Origin: Lucinisca nassula
Lineage: Eukaryota > Mollusca > Bivalvia > Lucinida > Lucinidae
Reading direction: 5' to 3'
Assembly: GCA_963580285.1 (NCBI GenBank)
Contig: OY757010.1
Coordinates: forward strand, 220,057,234-220,121,233
Length of the DNA stretch: 64,000 bases
Both the position numbers and the translations under genes were made by a program. The notes under the pieces are model-generated. The model made no database searches. It was given only the letters and a program-made list of their open reading frames with translations, and was not told where the DNA came from. This document shows, in pieces, positions 10,130 through 21,829 of the stretch (position 1 is its first letter; each line of letters begins with the position of its first letter).

Positions 10130-10726
10130 CAGCGGTGCATTGTGGGATTGTTTGGGGGAAAATCGGTAGGGAAAAAGGCGTTAAAGGCACTATTTTACCG
10201 TCACGAACCCAGAGATTTCGTACGATTGTCGAAATGTGGGGGGTTCACAGCGAACACGACTTATTATATTATTATTTTATGATTATTTGATAAACTTTGG
10301 GCAATACACAAACGTTTACTGCTACGGAGTGATTTTTTTGTTTTCAAAACTAACATTTTAAGCCCTTTAGCTCGGTGCCGACCCCGACGCTTCAAATAAT
10401 AAAAAAAAGAGTGTGAGAGGTGGTGAAAGTTTTGTGTGTCTCCAGGTAAACCCCAGTAAAATTGCAGTGCCTAAACTATAATCTGGGTTCAGACCCCTTG
10501 AATAGACTAAATAAGCCTAAAGCGTTGTTCTGGGTTCAGACCCCCAGCTAGGCACACTCCGGGAAAACCTGGTAATACAGCCCTACATCATACTGTGGGT
10601 CCCAAACCCTCAAGGGCTTAATAAAACTGAATTGGTCCAGATCCCCAGCTATGCACACTCCGGGTAAACCCACAGATACTAAACATGCAGGCACAGGTCG
10701 CTAGGGCAACGTCAAATCAACGTCGG
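10130..10726. other. Non-coding stretch with a short internal duplication
   Basis: No gene recognised. A motif CCCCAGCTAGGCACACTCCG (about 10541-10560) recurs with few changes about 100 bp downstream (10643-10662), each followed by GG(G/T)AAACC, suggesting an old two-unit tandem repeat. Confidence 0.5.
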
Positions 10727-12690
10727 TGCAACCACAAGGTCCCATAGACTTACAATGGGAAATTGCTCGTCATCACCGTATCGGCTTCAGTTTTGATCGG
10801 TTCTTTTTGAAACTTATACGTAAGGTGCCTGGGGATAAAAACTCGGATGAGTTCTAAAAGCGACCAAGTCGGCCCATTAATCATAGAGTTACGTTCCCTT
10901 GAATGCCGAAAATGTCTTTTTTTGACCTTGTCATCAGGGTAGCCCCTTCAGTTTTGATCGGATCTTCCGGAAACTTTCATACAAGTAGGTCAGGGTTAAA
11001 AGCTCGGATGAGTTCGAAACCTAGCGATGTCGGTCAATTACTTACGGATTTATGTCCCCTTCTTTGCTGAAAGTGCTTATTTTCGACCTACCGTAATTAC
11101 ATGATTACTGTGTAGGCTTTCATCCTGCAAAACCTGGAGTGTATGTAATATACACCTGCGGTAATGGTCAAATGTGACCGACGCAGTATCAGAAGATAGA
11201 GATAGATAGATGACACGAGATTTGTTTTCGAAATCAAACAAAAACATTGGTGGCTATGGCAACCACAAGGTCCCATAGACTTACAATGGGAAATTGCTCG
11301 TCATCACCGTATCGCCTTCAGTTTTGATCGGTTCTTTTTGAAACTTATACGTAAGGTGCCTGGGGATAAAAACTCGGATGAGTTCTAAAAGCGACCAAGT
11401 CGGCCCATTAATCATAGAGTTACGTTCCCTTGAATGCCGAAAATGTCTTTTTTTTGACCTTGTCATCAGGGTAGCCCCTTCAGTTTTGATCGGATCTTTC
11501 GGAAACTTACATACAAGTAGGTCAGGGTTAAAAGCTCGGATGAGTTCGAAACCTAGCGATGTCGGTCAATTACTTACGGATTTATGTCCCCTTCTTTGCT
11601 GAAAGTGCTTATTTTCGACCTACCGTAATTACATGATTACTGTGTAGGCTTTCATCCTGCAAAACCTGGAGTGTATGTAATATACACCTGCGGTAATGGT
11701 CAAATGTGACCGACGCAGTATCAGAAGATAGAGATAGATAGATGACACGAGATTTGTTTTCGAAATCAAACAAAAACATTGGTGGCTATGGCAACCACAA
11801 GGTCCCATAGACTTACAATGGGAAATTGCTCGTCATCACCGTATCGCCTTCAGTTTTGATCGGTTCTTTTTTGAAACTTATACGTAAGGTGCCTGGGGAT
11901 AAAAACTCGGATGAGTTCTAAAAGCGACCAAGTCGGCCCATTAATCATAGAGTTACGTTCCCTTGAATGCCGAAAATGTCTTTTTTTGACCTTGTCATCA
12001 GGGTAGCCCCTTCAGTTTTGATCGGATCTTCCGGAAACTTACATACAAGTAGGTCAGGGTTAAAAGCTCGGATGAGTTCGAAACCTAGCGATGTCGGTCA
12101 ATTACTTACGGATTTATGTCCCCTTCTTTGCTGAAAGTGCTTATTTTCGACCTACCGTAATTACATGATTACTGTGTAGGCTTTCATCCTGCAAAACCTG
12201 GAGTGTATGTAATATACACCTGCGGTAATGGTCAAATGTGACCGACGCAGTATCAGAAGATAGAGATAGATAGATGACTAGAGATTTGTTTTCGAAATCA
12301 AACAAAAACATTGGTGGCTATGGCAACCACAAGGTCCCATAGACTTACATTGGGAAATTGCTCGTCATCACCGTATCGCCTTCAGTTTTGATCGGTTCTT
12401 TTTGAAACTTATACGTAAGGTGCCTGGGGATAAAAACTCGGATGAGTTCTAAAAGCGACCAAGTCGGCCCATTAATCATAGAGTTACGTTCCCTTGAATG
12501 CCGAAAATGTCTTTTTTTGACCTTGTCATCAGGGTAGCCCCTTCAGTTTTGATCGGATCTTCCGGAAACTTACATACAAGTAGGTCAGGGTTAAAAGCTC
12601 GGATGAGTTCGAAACCTAGCGATGTCGGTCAATTACTTACGGATTTATGTCCCCTTCTTTGCTGAAAGTGCTTATTTTCGACCTTGTCAT
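10727..12690. repeat. Tandem array, ~531-bp unit, about 3.7 near-identical copies
   Basis: The landmark AACCACAAGGTCCCATAGAC occurs at 10730, 11261, 11793 and 12325, giving periods of 531, 532 and 532 bp. Copies differ by isolated substitutions and homopolymer-length changes. Each unit contains two older sub-repeats (CTTCAGTTTTGATCGG..GAAACTT..TAAAA(G/A)CTCGGATGAGTTC), a GATA-type tract and CCTACCGTAATTACATGATT. Open stretches crossing it (for example 11281-11602) are by-products of the repeat. Confidence 0.95.
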
Positions 12691-13870
12691 CACCGTAGCC
12701 CCGTCAGTGATAAAAACTCGGGTGAGTTCAAAAACTGGTGAGGGCGGACAATCCGTCATTGAGTTACGTCCCCTTGATTGCTGAAAATGCCTATTTTTGG
12801 CCTTGTAATCACTGTAGCCCCTCCAGTTTCCATCCGATCTTCTTGAAACACACATGTAAGTAGGGCTGGCTAATCGGAGCTGGAAAGATAATCGATAATC
12901 AGTCCTGGCATTGCGATCAATAATCGATTAGTAATCGCTAACTATTTTTGTCATAATTTTACCTGTCTGGCTTTCTTCTGAGCATGACTCTTAACATATG
13001 TTGCACTTTACCATATGTATATTTGAACAGACAGGCCTGAGGAAACAGTGTAGACCCAGATGAGACACCGCAGAATGCGGCGTCTCATCAGGGTCTGCAC
13101 TGTTTGCCACTTATCCAGCTATTTTAGGCATAACTTTGGGTAGTAAATTGTACCTATCAAGTAATCGATTAAAAGCAAATCAGAAATGATAATCATTTTT
13201 GTTGAATTTATCGATCGATTAATCGAGAATACGATTAATCGTGCCAGCCTTACATGTAAGTAAGTAAGGGATAACACCTCGGCAGGGTTTAAAAATTGGT
13301 CGGGTTAGCCAATATTTCGGATGTTTATGCACCCCCCCCCCCCTTGATTTCCCATTGATTTAAAAAAATGCATATGTTTGACCTTGTCATCACCGTAACC
13401 CATTCAGTTTTGATTGGGTCTTCTCGAAACTTACATATAAGCAAGTCAGAGATAAAAGCTCGACTGAGTTCAAAAACCGGTGAGGTCGGCTTATTTTATC
13501 ATAAGAGTTACATCACTTTGTTAGCAGAAAATGCCTGTTTTTTAACTTATAATCACCGTAGCCTCTTCAGTTTTGATCGAATGTTCTTAAAACTTACATG
13601 CAAGTAAGTCACGGATAAAAGCTCGGATGTGTTCATAAACTGGTGAGGTCGGCATATTAATCATAGAGTTATGTCCCTTTGATTGCTGAAAATGCATATT
13701 TTTAACATTGTCGTCCTCATAAGTTCCTAAGTTTTGAAAGGAACTTCCTGAAACTTACATATAATAAAGTTAGAGATCAAAGCTTAAATGTGTTTGCAAA
13801 CTATCAATGTTGGCAGATTACTCTTAGAGTAAAGTCCCCTTCTTTGGTGAAAATGCTTATTTTGTACCTT
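12690..13870. repeat. Older ~160-170-bp sub-repeats continuing the array
   Basis: After the fourth large unit, diverged sub-repeats continue at about 12690-12852, 13262-13530, 13531-13690 and 13691-13870. Each has CCTTGTCATCACCGTA, CAGTTTTGAT, GAAACTTACAT, AAAGCTCGGATG and AGAGTTA(C/T)(G/A)TCCC. They look like the ancestral unit from which the 531-bp repeat was built. A hAT-like MITE and a poly-C run (about 13331-13343) interrupt them. Confidence 0.8.
12861..13252. mobile_element. Complete hAT-like MITE with 8-bp target duplication
   Basis: 392 bp. The termini TAGGGCTGGC and GCCAGCCTTA are inverted repeats. It is flanked by identical 8-bp CATGTAAG at 12853-12860 and 13253-13260, the hallmark of hAT transposition (family knowledge). 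The interior has several ATCGAT/AATCGATTA motifs near both ends and a palindrome CCAGATGAGACACCGCAG facing its inverse at about 13050-13095. It has no transposase. It inserted into the sub-repeat array. Confidence 0.9.
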
Positions 13871-13929
13871 GTCATCACCATAAGTCCTTTAGTTTTGATC
13901 GAATCGTCCTGAACTAGGATATAAGTAAA

Positions 13930-14573
13930 ATAGAAGTGGAGGCAATGATCAGGAATCGATACAATTAACCCAGAACTCCCATCAGAGACACAGAAGGGAC
14001 AGAAACACAAACATGAAACAACAGACCCTAATGGAAACACCAATAGCGGAAAGCCAAAAGGACAGTTACTTTCCCACAAAATGGCCAATAGTCTATCCAA
14101 AATAAAATAATATAAGCGACACAAACACCCAAAGACAAACCATAACAAAAATAAACCGCGACAGAAGAACCGCCTTGGAACGGTCAGCGGAAATGAATTC
14201 CACTGGATTTTACGTGGCCACAATCCTCGCCCTTACTTCCGTCGCGATTAAGACAAATAATTTGTTCAGTCCGCATGAAGGCCTCCTAACTCATCAGTGC
14301 AACATCTCCGTGAACACAAAAATCAAACAACCACAGAAATGAAACAACGGTGATGACTCGACAGCAAGAAACCACAACTGCTGGAGGAAAAGTAAACCAA
14401 CAGTTAGACTCCGATGGGCCCGAACAGAGACAGAACATCAGGTACCAACCAACATAAGCCTTTACGCTGGAACCGTCATAGAATCTGAGGCCTGACCCAC
14501 CGGCGTGCAATTAAAGAGGGAAACTAAGTTGTCAACCGTGATTGGGCTAACTACCATGCATGCAGTCTGCCGT
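13930..14573 (-). repeat. Dispersed 'P' repeat copy left of Penelope-like debris
   Basis: Nearly full length by comparison with 53430-54103, in reverse orientation: it ends with CTACCATGCATGCAG where the other copy starts with CTGCATGCATGGTAG. The next 3' material (14665-15960) is Penelope-like RT, and an inverted copy lies on the far side (16010-16566). A hydrophobic frame is recognisable only as the shared repeat. Confidence 0.8.
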
Positions 14574-14664
14574 ATAACAACTATGTCGTATCCAATCTTT
14601 TTATATCGTAGAATGATTTTACGAAATTAGCTGTTGAAGTCATTGCGGTTATATATTTTTTTCT

Positions 14665-15960
14665 GAATTATATATATATAAAAAGTCAGCATACCATTCG
14701 GGTGCCAATAGACCTTGTTGCAGAAGAGATTTAAGTCAAATATTGAGTTTTGAAATTAAATCAGAATGACGTCTATAAAATTTGGAAAAGGCTTTGCGAA
14801 GTTTATGGTACCGATAAACCTAATTAAGAAGTTTAGCCGTTAACAATTTATTACGAGTGTTGAAGTCAGATACATTACTACACACTCTGGCAAATTGAAT
14901 AAATTGCGAAATGTAAACTCCAAAGGATGGCGCACGAGGAACATCACCATCCAAACAAGGAAAATTTACAATCTCAAGATCAAAATCATCACGCTTATCA
15001 TAAATTTTGCAAGAAACAAACCCATCTAAAATAGATAGATGTAAATCCAAAAACCGGGCCTCGGTATCAGAAGAATTCGCTTTATTTAACTGATGTTCTG
15101 GAGGGTACATTTGACTGATCAAACCATCAAAATAGGTATTATAAATATTTAATAAATCATCCAAATATATAGAAATGGAGCTAAAAGCTTCAATGATTTC
15201 AGTCTGGTTTTTAGCAGAAAGGGACATCATGAAGTCTCTGTCATAACAAAACAAAAACAGATCAGCCATAAGTGGTGCGCAATTAGTACCCATCGGAATA
15301 CCAACAGATTGTCTAAATAACTTAGTACCAAAATCTTATGTAAATATTGTCAAGTAGAAAGATGAGAGCTTCACACACTTTCTGACATGATCATAAAGTA
15401 TAATTTTTACGCTCTTCAGAAGTGAAAAAAACAACAACATTTCTTAAATCACATGCACGATAGAGAGCGTCTTCCCTATGAAATGTTCATTCAGTTAAAT
15501 CATTGAGTTTTTCTTTTATAAGATTATGAGGAAGTGTAGTGTAAAGGGTGGACAGATCATAAGGAGACAGATTTGAAGCACGAAAACGCCTGGATTTCAA
15601 TTTATTTAAAACTTCATTAGTATTATTATAGACCAAAATAGATTCCTGCCTGATCTTTCGAAGACTTTGTCGCAATAATTTATCACATTTTTTTTAATGG
15701 CAGTAAAACTTGAAATTAATAATTTGGAGAGTTCAGTGGTGGAACACGAGCTTGAATTGGCAATACACCGTGCTTTGTATGGTCTTTTATAAAGTTTAGG
15801 TAACCAATATAACGTAAAACCTAAAACCTTTAAAATCAAAACATTAGGAAATTGTTTTGTTCTTCGGACATCTAATTCTTGTTTGAAGTAGATTTGAATA
15901 AACAAACTGTAATATGGAGCTAAATCTTTGCACTAGTATAGAATAGTACGAATCGGACTA
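14665..15960 (-). pseudogene. Penelope-like element reverse transcriptase, broken
   Basis: Fragments of one RT are spread over several frames on the minus strand. 15606-15905 carries YWLPKLYKRPYKARCIANSS and SSSCSTTELSKLL. 15487-15675 carries LYTTLPHNLIKEKLNDL. 14820-15293 carries MGTNCAPLMADLFLFCYDRD, IYLDDLL (the active-site box), LNKANSSDTEARFLDLHLSI and FARVCSNVSDFNTRNKLL. A TAG ends that frame at 14820, and similar sequence (YRYHKLRKAFSKFYRRH) continues beyond it before a TGA. These motifs belong to Penelope-like RTs, which prime differently from LINEs and normally carry a GIY-YIG endonuclease. I did not find an endonuclease domain. Stops and frame changes make this a dead copy. Confidence 0.85.
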
Positions 15961-16009
15961 AACAGATGTCAAGGAGAAGAATAAAGTTTTGAGCTCCAAC
16001 GTAAAGGCT

Positions 16010-16566
16010 TATTGAAAATTAGAGAGATAATGTTGGTTGGTGCCTGTTGCTCTGTCTCTGGTCGGGCTCATCGGAGTCTAACTTTTGGTTTTCTTTTGCT
16101 CCAGCATTTCAGTGGTTTCTTGCTGTCGAGTCCTCACCGTTGTCTCACCTCTGTGGTTCTTTGATTTTTGTGTTCACGGAGATGTTGCACTGATGAGTTA
16201 GGAGGCCTTCATGCGGACTGAACAAATTATTTGTCTAAATCGCGACGGAAGTAAGGTCGAGGATTGTGGCCACGTAAAATCGATTTAAGCCCCCCAGTGG
16301 AATTCATTTCCACTGACCGTTCCAAGGCGGCTCTTCTGTGGCGATTTATTTATGTTGTTGTTTGTTACTTACTGTGTGTATCACTTGTGTCTTTTGGTTT
16401 TGGATGGCCATATGGCCATTTTGTGGGAAAATAACTGTCCTTATGGCCTTTCTTTGTTTAGGTTTCCATTATGGTCTGGTCGCTTAATGTTTGTATTTCT
16501 TTCCCTTTGGTGTCTTTTATGGGTGGAGTAAGTTAATTGTATCAATTCCTGATCTTTGTTTTACTT
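16010..16566 (+). repeat. Dispersed 'P' repeat copy right of Penelope-like debris
   Basis: Runs from CTCCAACGTAAAGGCTTATT through GTCGAGTCCTCACCGTTG, GGAGATGTTGCACTGATGAG, GTGGCCACGTAAAATCG and CCATTTTGTGGGAAA to TTTTACTTCTA. It is inverted relative to 13930-14573 and lacks the first 90 bp or so of the full unit. Confidence 0.8.
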
Positions 16567-16974
16567 CTACTTTGAGTACAGATGGAGTAGAAATAAATTA
16601 TCACCATTTTACAAATGATTTTCAGTTACATTTATGTTGTTTACATTCAATATATCTTGTTATCATTTTTCATGCCTTCTTTTTCGTTTTACTCCGCATG
16701 GCGACTCAAGACAACTGCATCCCCGAACTTAAATGCCATTTTGAAAATGACCGGAAAATGGGTCACTCAGTACATAATAAGCTCTGTAAAAGTTTGCTCG
16801 TTTATTTTCATGTTTGTTTCTGACAATGTATTCATCAAATGTTGTTTGATTATTTTATTGTCATTTTTTATTATCTTATTATTAATAGAAACATAAACGG
16901 GGCAAGTACCTAACGTCCACGAACTTCGGTCCTCCCAGTATATTAAAATAAAATAAAAACTTGAATTGTAATAC

Positions 16975-17859
16975 TATGGAAGCCGATAGGGGACATTTTG
17001 ACTTGTGACTTTTGAACTTGTGACTTATGACGTGCGACGTCGGAGTTGCATGCCTAATTTTTGCGACTTATGACTTTTGACTTTCGACAAATCTGACTCA
17101 GTGGAAGACGGCGGTCAACGACGGTGTCGATCCAGCGATTTTGCTGCTCCTGTATTATATTGTTTGATGAATGCCATTAAGAAGACTTGTATATGTTTTT
17201 TACTCTGTTTTTGTTATCTTTGTATGACTTATGACTTGCGACTTATAACTTTGACTTGTGATTAATGACTTGTGACTTATCACTTTCGACTTATGACTTG
17301 TTGACTTTTGGTGCAAACCCGAAAATATCGGGTAGCGGACAACGGCACCGAAAATTCCGGTGTATATTGTTTAGAAATGCCACTTAGAAGACCCTGTTTC
17401 ATGTATTATCAACTCTGTTTTAGTGACAATTTACTACCGCCTGTGTTGTTATGCCCTATTACTTTAGATTCGCGCCAAGAAATTGTCTTAAGTTGCAAGT
17501 CAAAACTCAAAAGTCATAAGTGACAAGTCATAAGTCGAAAGTCACAATTCGAAAGTGAAAAGTCATAAGTGACAAGTCAAAACTCATAAGTCAAAATTCA
17601 TAAGTGACAAGTCATAAGTCTTAAAAATTCACAAAATCAGAGTAAATAACCTACCATATGGTCTTTTCGGTGGCATTTTTCAAACAATATAAAACAGAAG
17701 GAGAAAAATCGCTTGCCTCACCGGAATCTTAGCCGTCGTTGTCCGAAATCGGCCGTTGCTTGAGGTATGTCAAAAGTCACAAGTAAAAAGTCATAAGTCG
17801 CAAGTCGGTAGTCACAAGTCGTTAGTGACAAGTCAAAATGTCCCCTATCGGCTTCCATA
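16975..17859. mobile_element. Foldback element with long inverted arms and 6-bp duplication
   Basis: 885 bp, flanked by identical TAATAC (16969-16974 and 17860-17865). The first and last ~35 bp are perfect inverted repeats (TATGGAAGCCGATAGGGGAC at the left end). The arms consist of many short GACTTRTGACTT-type units, as GACTT repeats on the left and AAGTC repeats on the right. Inside them lie further inverted matches (CAGCGATTTTGCTGCTCCTG facing GGAGAAAAATCGCTTG). No transposase frame is present. It resembles foldback (FB-type) DNA elements, but its superfamily is unknown to me. Confidence 0.85.
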
Positions 17860-17865
17860 TAATAC

Positions 17866-18024
17866 CCTTTACTAGAACATATTATTTGTTTTATAGATTA
17901 TTTCGACAGATTGTATACTTTGAATGTTCATGGACCTAGTTGTTTTAAGCATCGTTTGCTTAAAAGCTTGTTTATTGTTACAGTGATGACTGTTCTGTCA
18001 TGTTTAGTATCGCCATCAGGTTAA
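17866..18024. other. Short non-coding spacer
   Basis: AT-rich sequence between the foldback element and the next hairpin element, with nothing recognisable. Confidence 0.4.
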
Positions 18025-18270
18025 CAAGTCCATGCAATGACCCCATTTTATACAGAGAAAAGTGGGATGCACGGGGTGTTTATTATGTTGACTTATATTT
18101 GCACAAAAATATAGATTGTGGGTACACGTTTTTAACCGCATAAATGAGGCGGTTCTAACGAGCAACGACAATCTAAATTTGGACTAGATATAAGAAAAAT
18201 ATCGAACCTTTTCATTTGAAAAAAATGCTAGTTTTAGAGATAACAGGGACGCCATTATAGCGCCCTGGTG
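18025..18270. repeat. Hairpin ('H') element, diverged
   Basis: Contains AGTGGGATGCACGGGGTG, ATATAGATTGTGGGTACACG, a core with CCGCATAAATGAGGCGGTTC and CTAACGAGCA, then AATCTAAATTTGGACTAGAT. The left core arm has changed (TTTTTAACCGCATAAA) while the right arm is conserved. Confidence 0.65.
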
Positions 18271-18967
18271 TATTATCGATAAGATTATCTGGGGCCAGTT
18301 GTTCGAAACTAACGTAGTTAACGTATCATTAAAACTTTGATCATTTAATATGACAACTATGCTAGAAAATGTCTAAAACCGGAGTTTTATATTCAGTGTA
18401 CGCACATCAGTGGTTTTTTCAACCCTACCAGTACCATCAGGAAAAAAAAAAAAAAAAACAAATTTCATTTACCTCGCGATTATTCTCACCTATATCATCA
18501 CCTCCGGCGTAGTTTAATCTATCCACATGAAAATTTAAGCCACAATCGGTGAATGACCATTTTTGTGCCATTTTTTTCTGACCGCTTCGGGCTGAAAGGC
18601 ACCATGAAAATGAAAATGTGTAGAAGACCGTTTCCATCTTTCCAAAATGGCAGTTTCGGCTAAATTTGTGAAGAACAACTTACAAAATTCCTCTCATAAC
18701 TCTTCAACATTTTGATTTCAAGTCTTGTGATATCATACTATAACTCCTTAGAAGTGAGAATCACACAAAGTTTGTTTACAATTGTCACGTCAAATGACAT
18801 TCATTCACTATCAACAATTTGTCACTACAATGAATGTACCTTTACACGCTGCATGTGTAAATTTTTAGTTTGTTGTGACGAAATCTGTGACGTCAAGAAA
18901 AACAGCTGTCAAATTGAAAAGTCCGCAAATTACTGATTATTACATTTTTTTTTCAACTGAAAATTGT

Positions 18968-18968
<1 letters not shown>
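18271..18968. other. Non-coding stretch
   Basis: No gene recognised. A-rich homopolymer at about 18440-18458. A segment GTGAATGACCATTTTTGTGCC (18551) resembles GGTGACCATTTTTTGTGCC at 19861, so a small repeat may be present. Confidence 0.4.
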
Positions 18969-19027
<59 letters not shown>

Positions 19028-19084
19028 CGATGGATTGAATTAAATTCTGCATACTTCTGTTTTTATTATGATTGAAAAGTAGCA

Positions 19085-19168
<84 letters not shown>
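18969..19168. repeat. Two long (CT)n microsatellites
   Basis: Pure CT runs at 18969-19023 and about 19089-19168, separated by 65 bp of ordinary sequence. The Ser-Leu repeat frame readable through the first is an artefact. Confidence 0.97.
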
Positions 19169-19184
19169 GTTGGATTCAAAATAG

Positions 19185-19405
19185 AAGTGGCGGCGATGAT
19201 CAGGATCGATACACTTAACCCTCAGCTCCCATCAGAGACACCAAAGGGAAATAAACACAACCAGGAAACAACAGACCCCAACGGAAACATCAATAGCGGA
19301 AAGCCAAAATGACATTTACTTTCCCACAAAATGGCCCATAGGCTTTCCAAAATAAAATTCTACAAGCACCCAAAGACAAACCATAAGACAGAAGAACCGC
19401 GACAG
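19185..19405 (-). repeat. Dispersed 'P' repeat, partial
   Basis: AATAGAAGTGGCGGCGATGA, CCCATCAGAGACACCAAAGG, TTTACTTTCCCACAAAATGG and CACCCAAAGACAAACCATAA match the other P copies. It is truncated near the GACAGAAGAACCGC region, directly next to the (CT)n tract. Confidence 0.75.
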
Positions 19406-19558
19406 AAAAACCAAAGTCTGCATATTGCTGTTAGTTTTCTGGTAGAGAACTGACAGTCGAGCCTCTCCCTCTCTCTCGGTCTCTGACCGATTGAGTGAAT
19501 GAAAGTCTGCATATAAATGTTTCTGGCAGTCGTCTCATCTCCCCCACCCCTCCCCACT

Positions 19559-19572
19559 GTCTCTCTCTGACC

Positions 19573-19651
<79 letters not shown>
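19559..19651. repeat. (CTGT)n followed by (CT)n microsatellite
   Basis: A CTGT tetranucleotide run at about 19574-19598 passes into a pure CT run to 19651. Confidence 0.95.
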
Positions 19652-19655
<4 letters not shown>

Positions 19656-20430
19656 GTGTAAAGCATATAAGGGGTATGTAAGTTATCGAGATACGCGTGC
19701 GCCAACTGCTTAACTTGAAACAAAGTAGCTAACTTGAAACAAAGTAGCTCTCAGTCAACAGGAGGTTTCCCAAATGAAACGTGCTGTTGCCAACACCCAA
19801 TCAGGCGGATAACGGACTGATATGTCTTTGACATGTATGCAAAAAATCAGCCGAACTGGAGGTGACCATTTTTTGTGCCATTTTTCCCGAGACGGGTATC
19901 ACAATACGGCGACGTCAAGAAATCGGGTGGTGCTGTTAATGGGGCGTTTGCTCCGTCAGTTTAAGATATGATGTTCTCTGCCTTAATTTAAAGGCTTAAG
20001 AAAAGACGATTTTCATTAACCGTCTTTGTTTTTTTTCACCATGTCCATTCTCGGACCAGAATATTGAGGGTCAAAAGTCACCGGAAGTTCGAAAGGCTTT
20101 CTTCCTTATTTTTTTCTGACAAAATATAGTCCCAAACGATGGAAGCAGATTGCGAATAGAATCATAGCAACAACCCTTGGTGACGCCCTACTGAACGGCA
20201 TCCTTAGCTTTTAACAAGTCGACCCAGATGATCCCAAACATGTCACGTCAATTTAGAATGGTTAACAAAGTGTTTGAGAGGCCGATACCCTTTATGGTTT
20301 CTGATTTCCGATATATTTATAAAAATTGATTAGCATGCCAGGAAACAAATCTTTTTGACTGATATTCGGCGAAGCTTACAAAACGTTATGTGTCTTCAGC
20401 GCCCACTCAGATATAGAGGATCTTACATGA
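19652..20430. other. Non-coding stretch
   Basis: No gene or clear repeat recognised. A 15-bp duplication (AACTTGAAACAAAGTAGCT) stands in tandem at about 19713-19749. Confidence 0.4.
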
Positions 20431-20431
20431 G

Positions 20432-20552
20432 TGTTCATGTATTATTGAATTTATTAAACGAGTTGAGGAAAAGGGATAAAATGCGAGGCTTTGCCGAGCA
20501 TTTTATCCTTTTTCCTCAACGAGTTTAATAAATTCAATAATACATGAGCACG
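20432..20552. repeat. Long perfect-type hairpin
   Basis: Arms of about 50 bp: CATGTATTATTGAATTTATT and AAACGAGTTGAGGAAAAGGG face CCTTTTTCCTCAACGAGTTT and AATAAATTCAATAATACATG, around the centre GAGGCTTTGCCGAGC. It is probably the core of a palindromic MITE. A related GGCTTTGCC-centred palindrome lies at about 27800-27930. Confidence 0.85.
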
Positions 20553-21820
20553 AATGCAAGATTCTATTTATCATATGACATTTAAAACGCATTTTATTCA
20601 CGTTTGTTTACAAAAATGTCAATATTCCGCCATTAGTAAACACGACGTCGTTAAGGACGTCGTACATGTAACGTTACGGGATGTATCTAGCTAATTTGCA
20701 TTTTTAATCCACTAGTGGATTATCGAAAATATTACATGGTGTTATCACACTCTCAGACGCGACGTCATATGATAAATCCATGAACACTGCATAATTCCAT
20801 TGGCTGCAGTGATTGCAGTGTTCAAAGCGTTGACTGTCCTTTATAGAATATAATTTCCGATCTATGGACCGAAGGCAATACAACGAAGGTTGCTTTGGTT
20901 CTTCACTGTTTGCAAATATGAGTTTAGAAGCTTTGCTTTGTCTAGAAAAAAGAATGATAAATAACCATATCACCCTGATGGTATGTAAGACAACATTAGT
21001 ATCCCATAGTGCAACTGACAACTATATGTCACTTTCAACTTCCGACTATGCTGATATGCTCTAAGAGATGTCAGCCTACATTATGTTTGACTTTTATGAA
21101 TATATCTGAGATACACAGACTGAAAAAGAGATTTCAAAGTAGAAGGAAAGCGATACAATTATCTTACACAGTCAGTCCAAAATACCAAATGGAAAGAAAG
21201 GTTTACAAAAACAATAGTATTAAAAAAAATAAAAGGGTCATTTTTGTTCTCACAAAAATGCCAAAGCGGCTAGCTATTTAGAGAAAACAATATATTAACA
21301 AGATATATATTTAAAGACAAACAATGATAATTATAGCCCAAGCACCGCCTTGGAAAACTGAGTCGGGAGTCCGGTGGGGGTGGGCATAAACAGATTTTCT
21401 TGCACACCAGATACGGAAATCCATAGTTTAAGCTTCGGATAGAAAGTCTGTTCTAACCCTGGTGTTCTTTCCCAACATCAAATATTCTCGCGTGTTTGAT
21501 AAATGCACTGGTTTAATGCGTTCTGCTGTGCGCCGTCGTTAAGGTTGACGTCACAGCACGTTACGTGACGTCACTAAACATTCCTGTAGTGTCATGACAT
21601 TATGACGGACGAGTGTCATGACATTATGACGGACGTCGGTAACCGAAGTGACTGCAGCATTAAAATCCGCTTTAAGAAATGGAAGGTATGTTACCGGACA
21701 GTGACCCTCGGGACGGATTTTTCCATACACCCCTCACACAGATATAAGATTTTTATATTACGTCGCCACAGACATCTCCTTTAAATATGCCGTGGCTTAC
21801 TCATGCAGTTTCTTCAGACG
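20553..21820. other. Non-coding stretch with CRE-like and duplicated motifs
   Basis: No gene recognised. It contains GACGACGTCGTTAAGGACGTCG-type sequence at about 20640-20665, two TGACGTCA octamers at about 21546 and 21567, and a perfect 24-bp tandem duplication (21588-21611 and 21612-21635, AGTGTCATGACATTATGACG core). The open stretches are short and show no family signature. Confidence 0.5.
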
Positions 21821-21829
21821 GTTGTTTTA

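Noticed and set aside
18875..19075. Ser-Leu repeat protein frame, also at 19495-19713
   Set aside because: Direct translation of (CT)n microsatellites.
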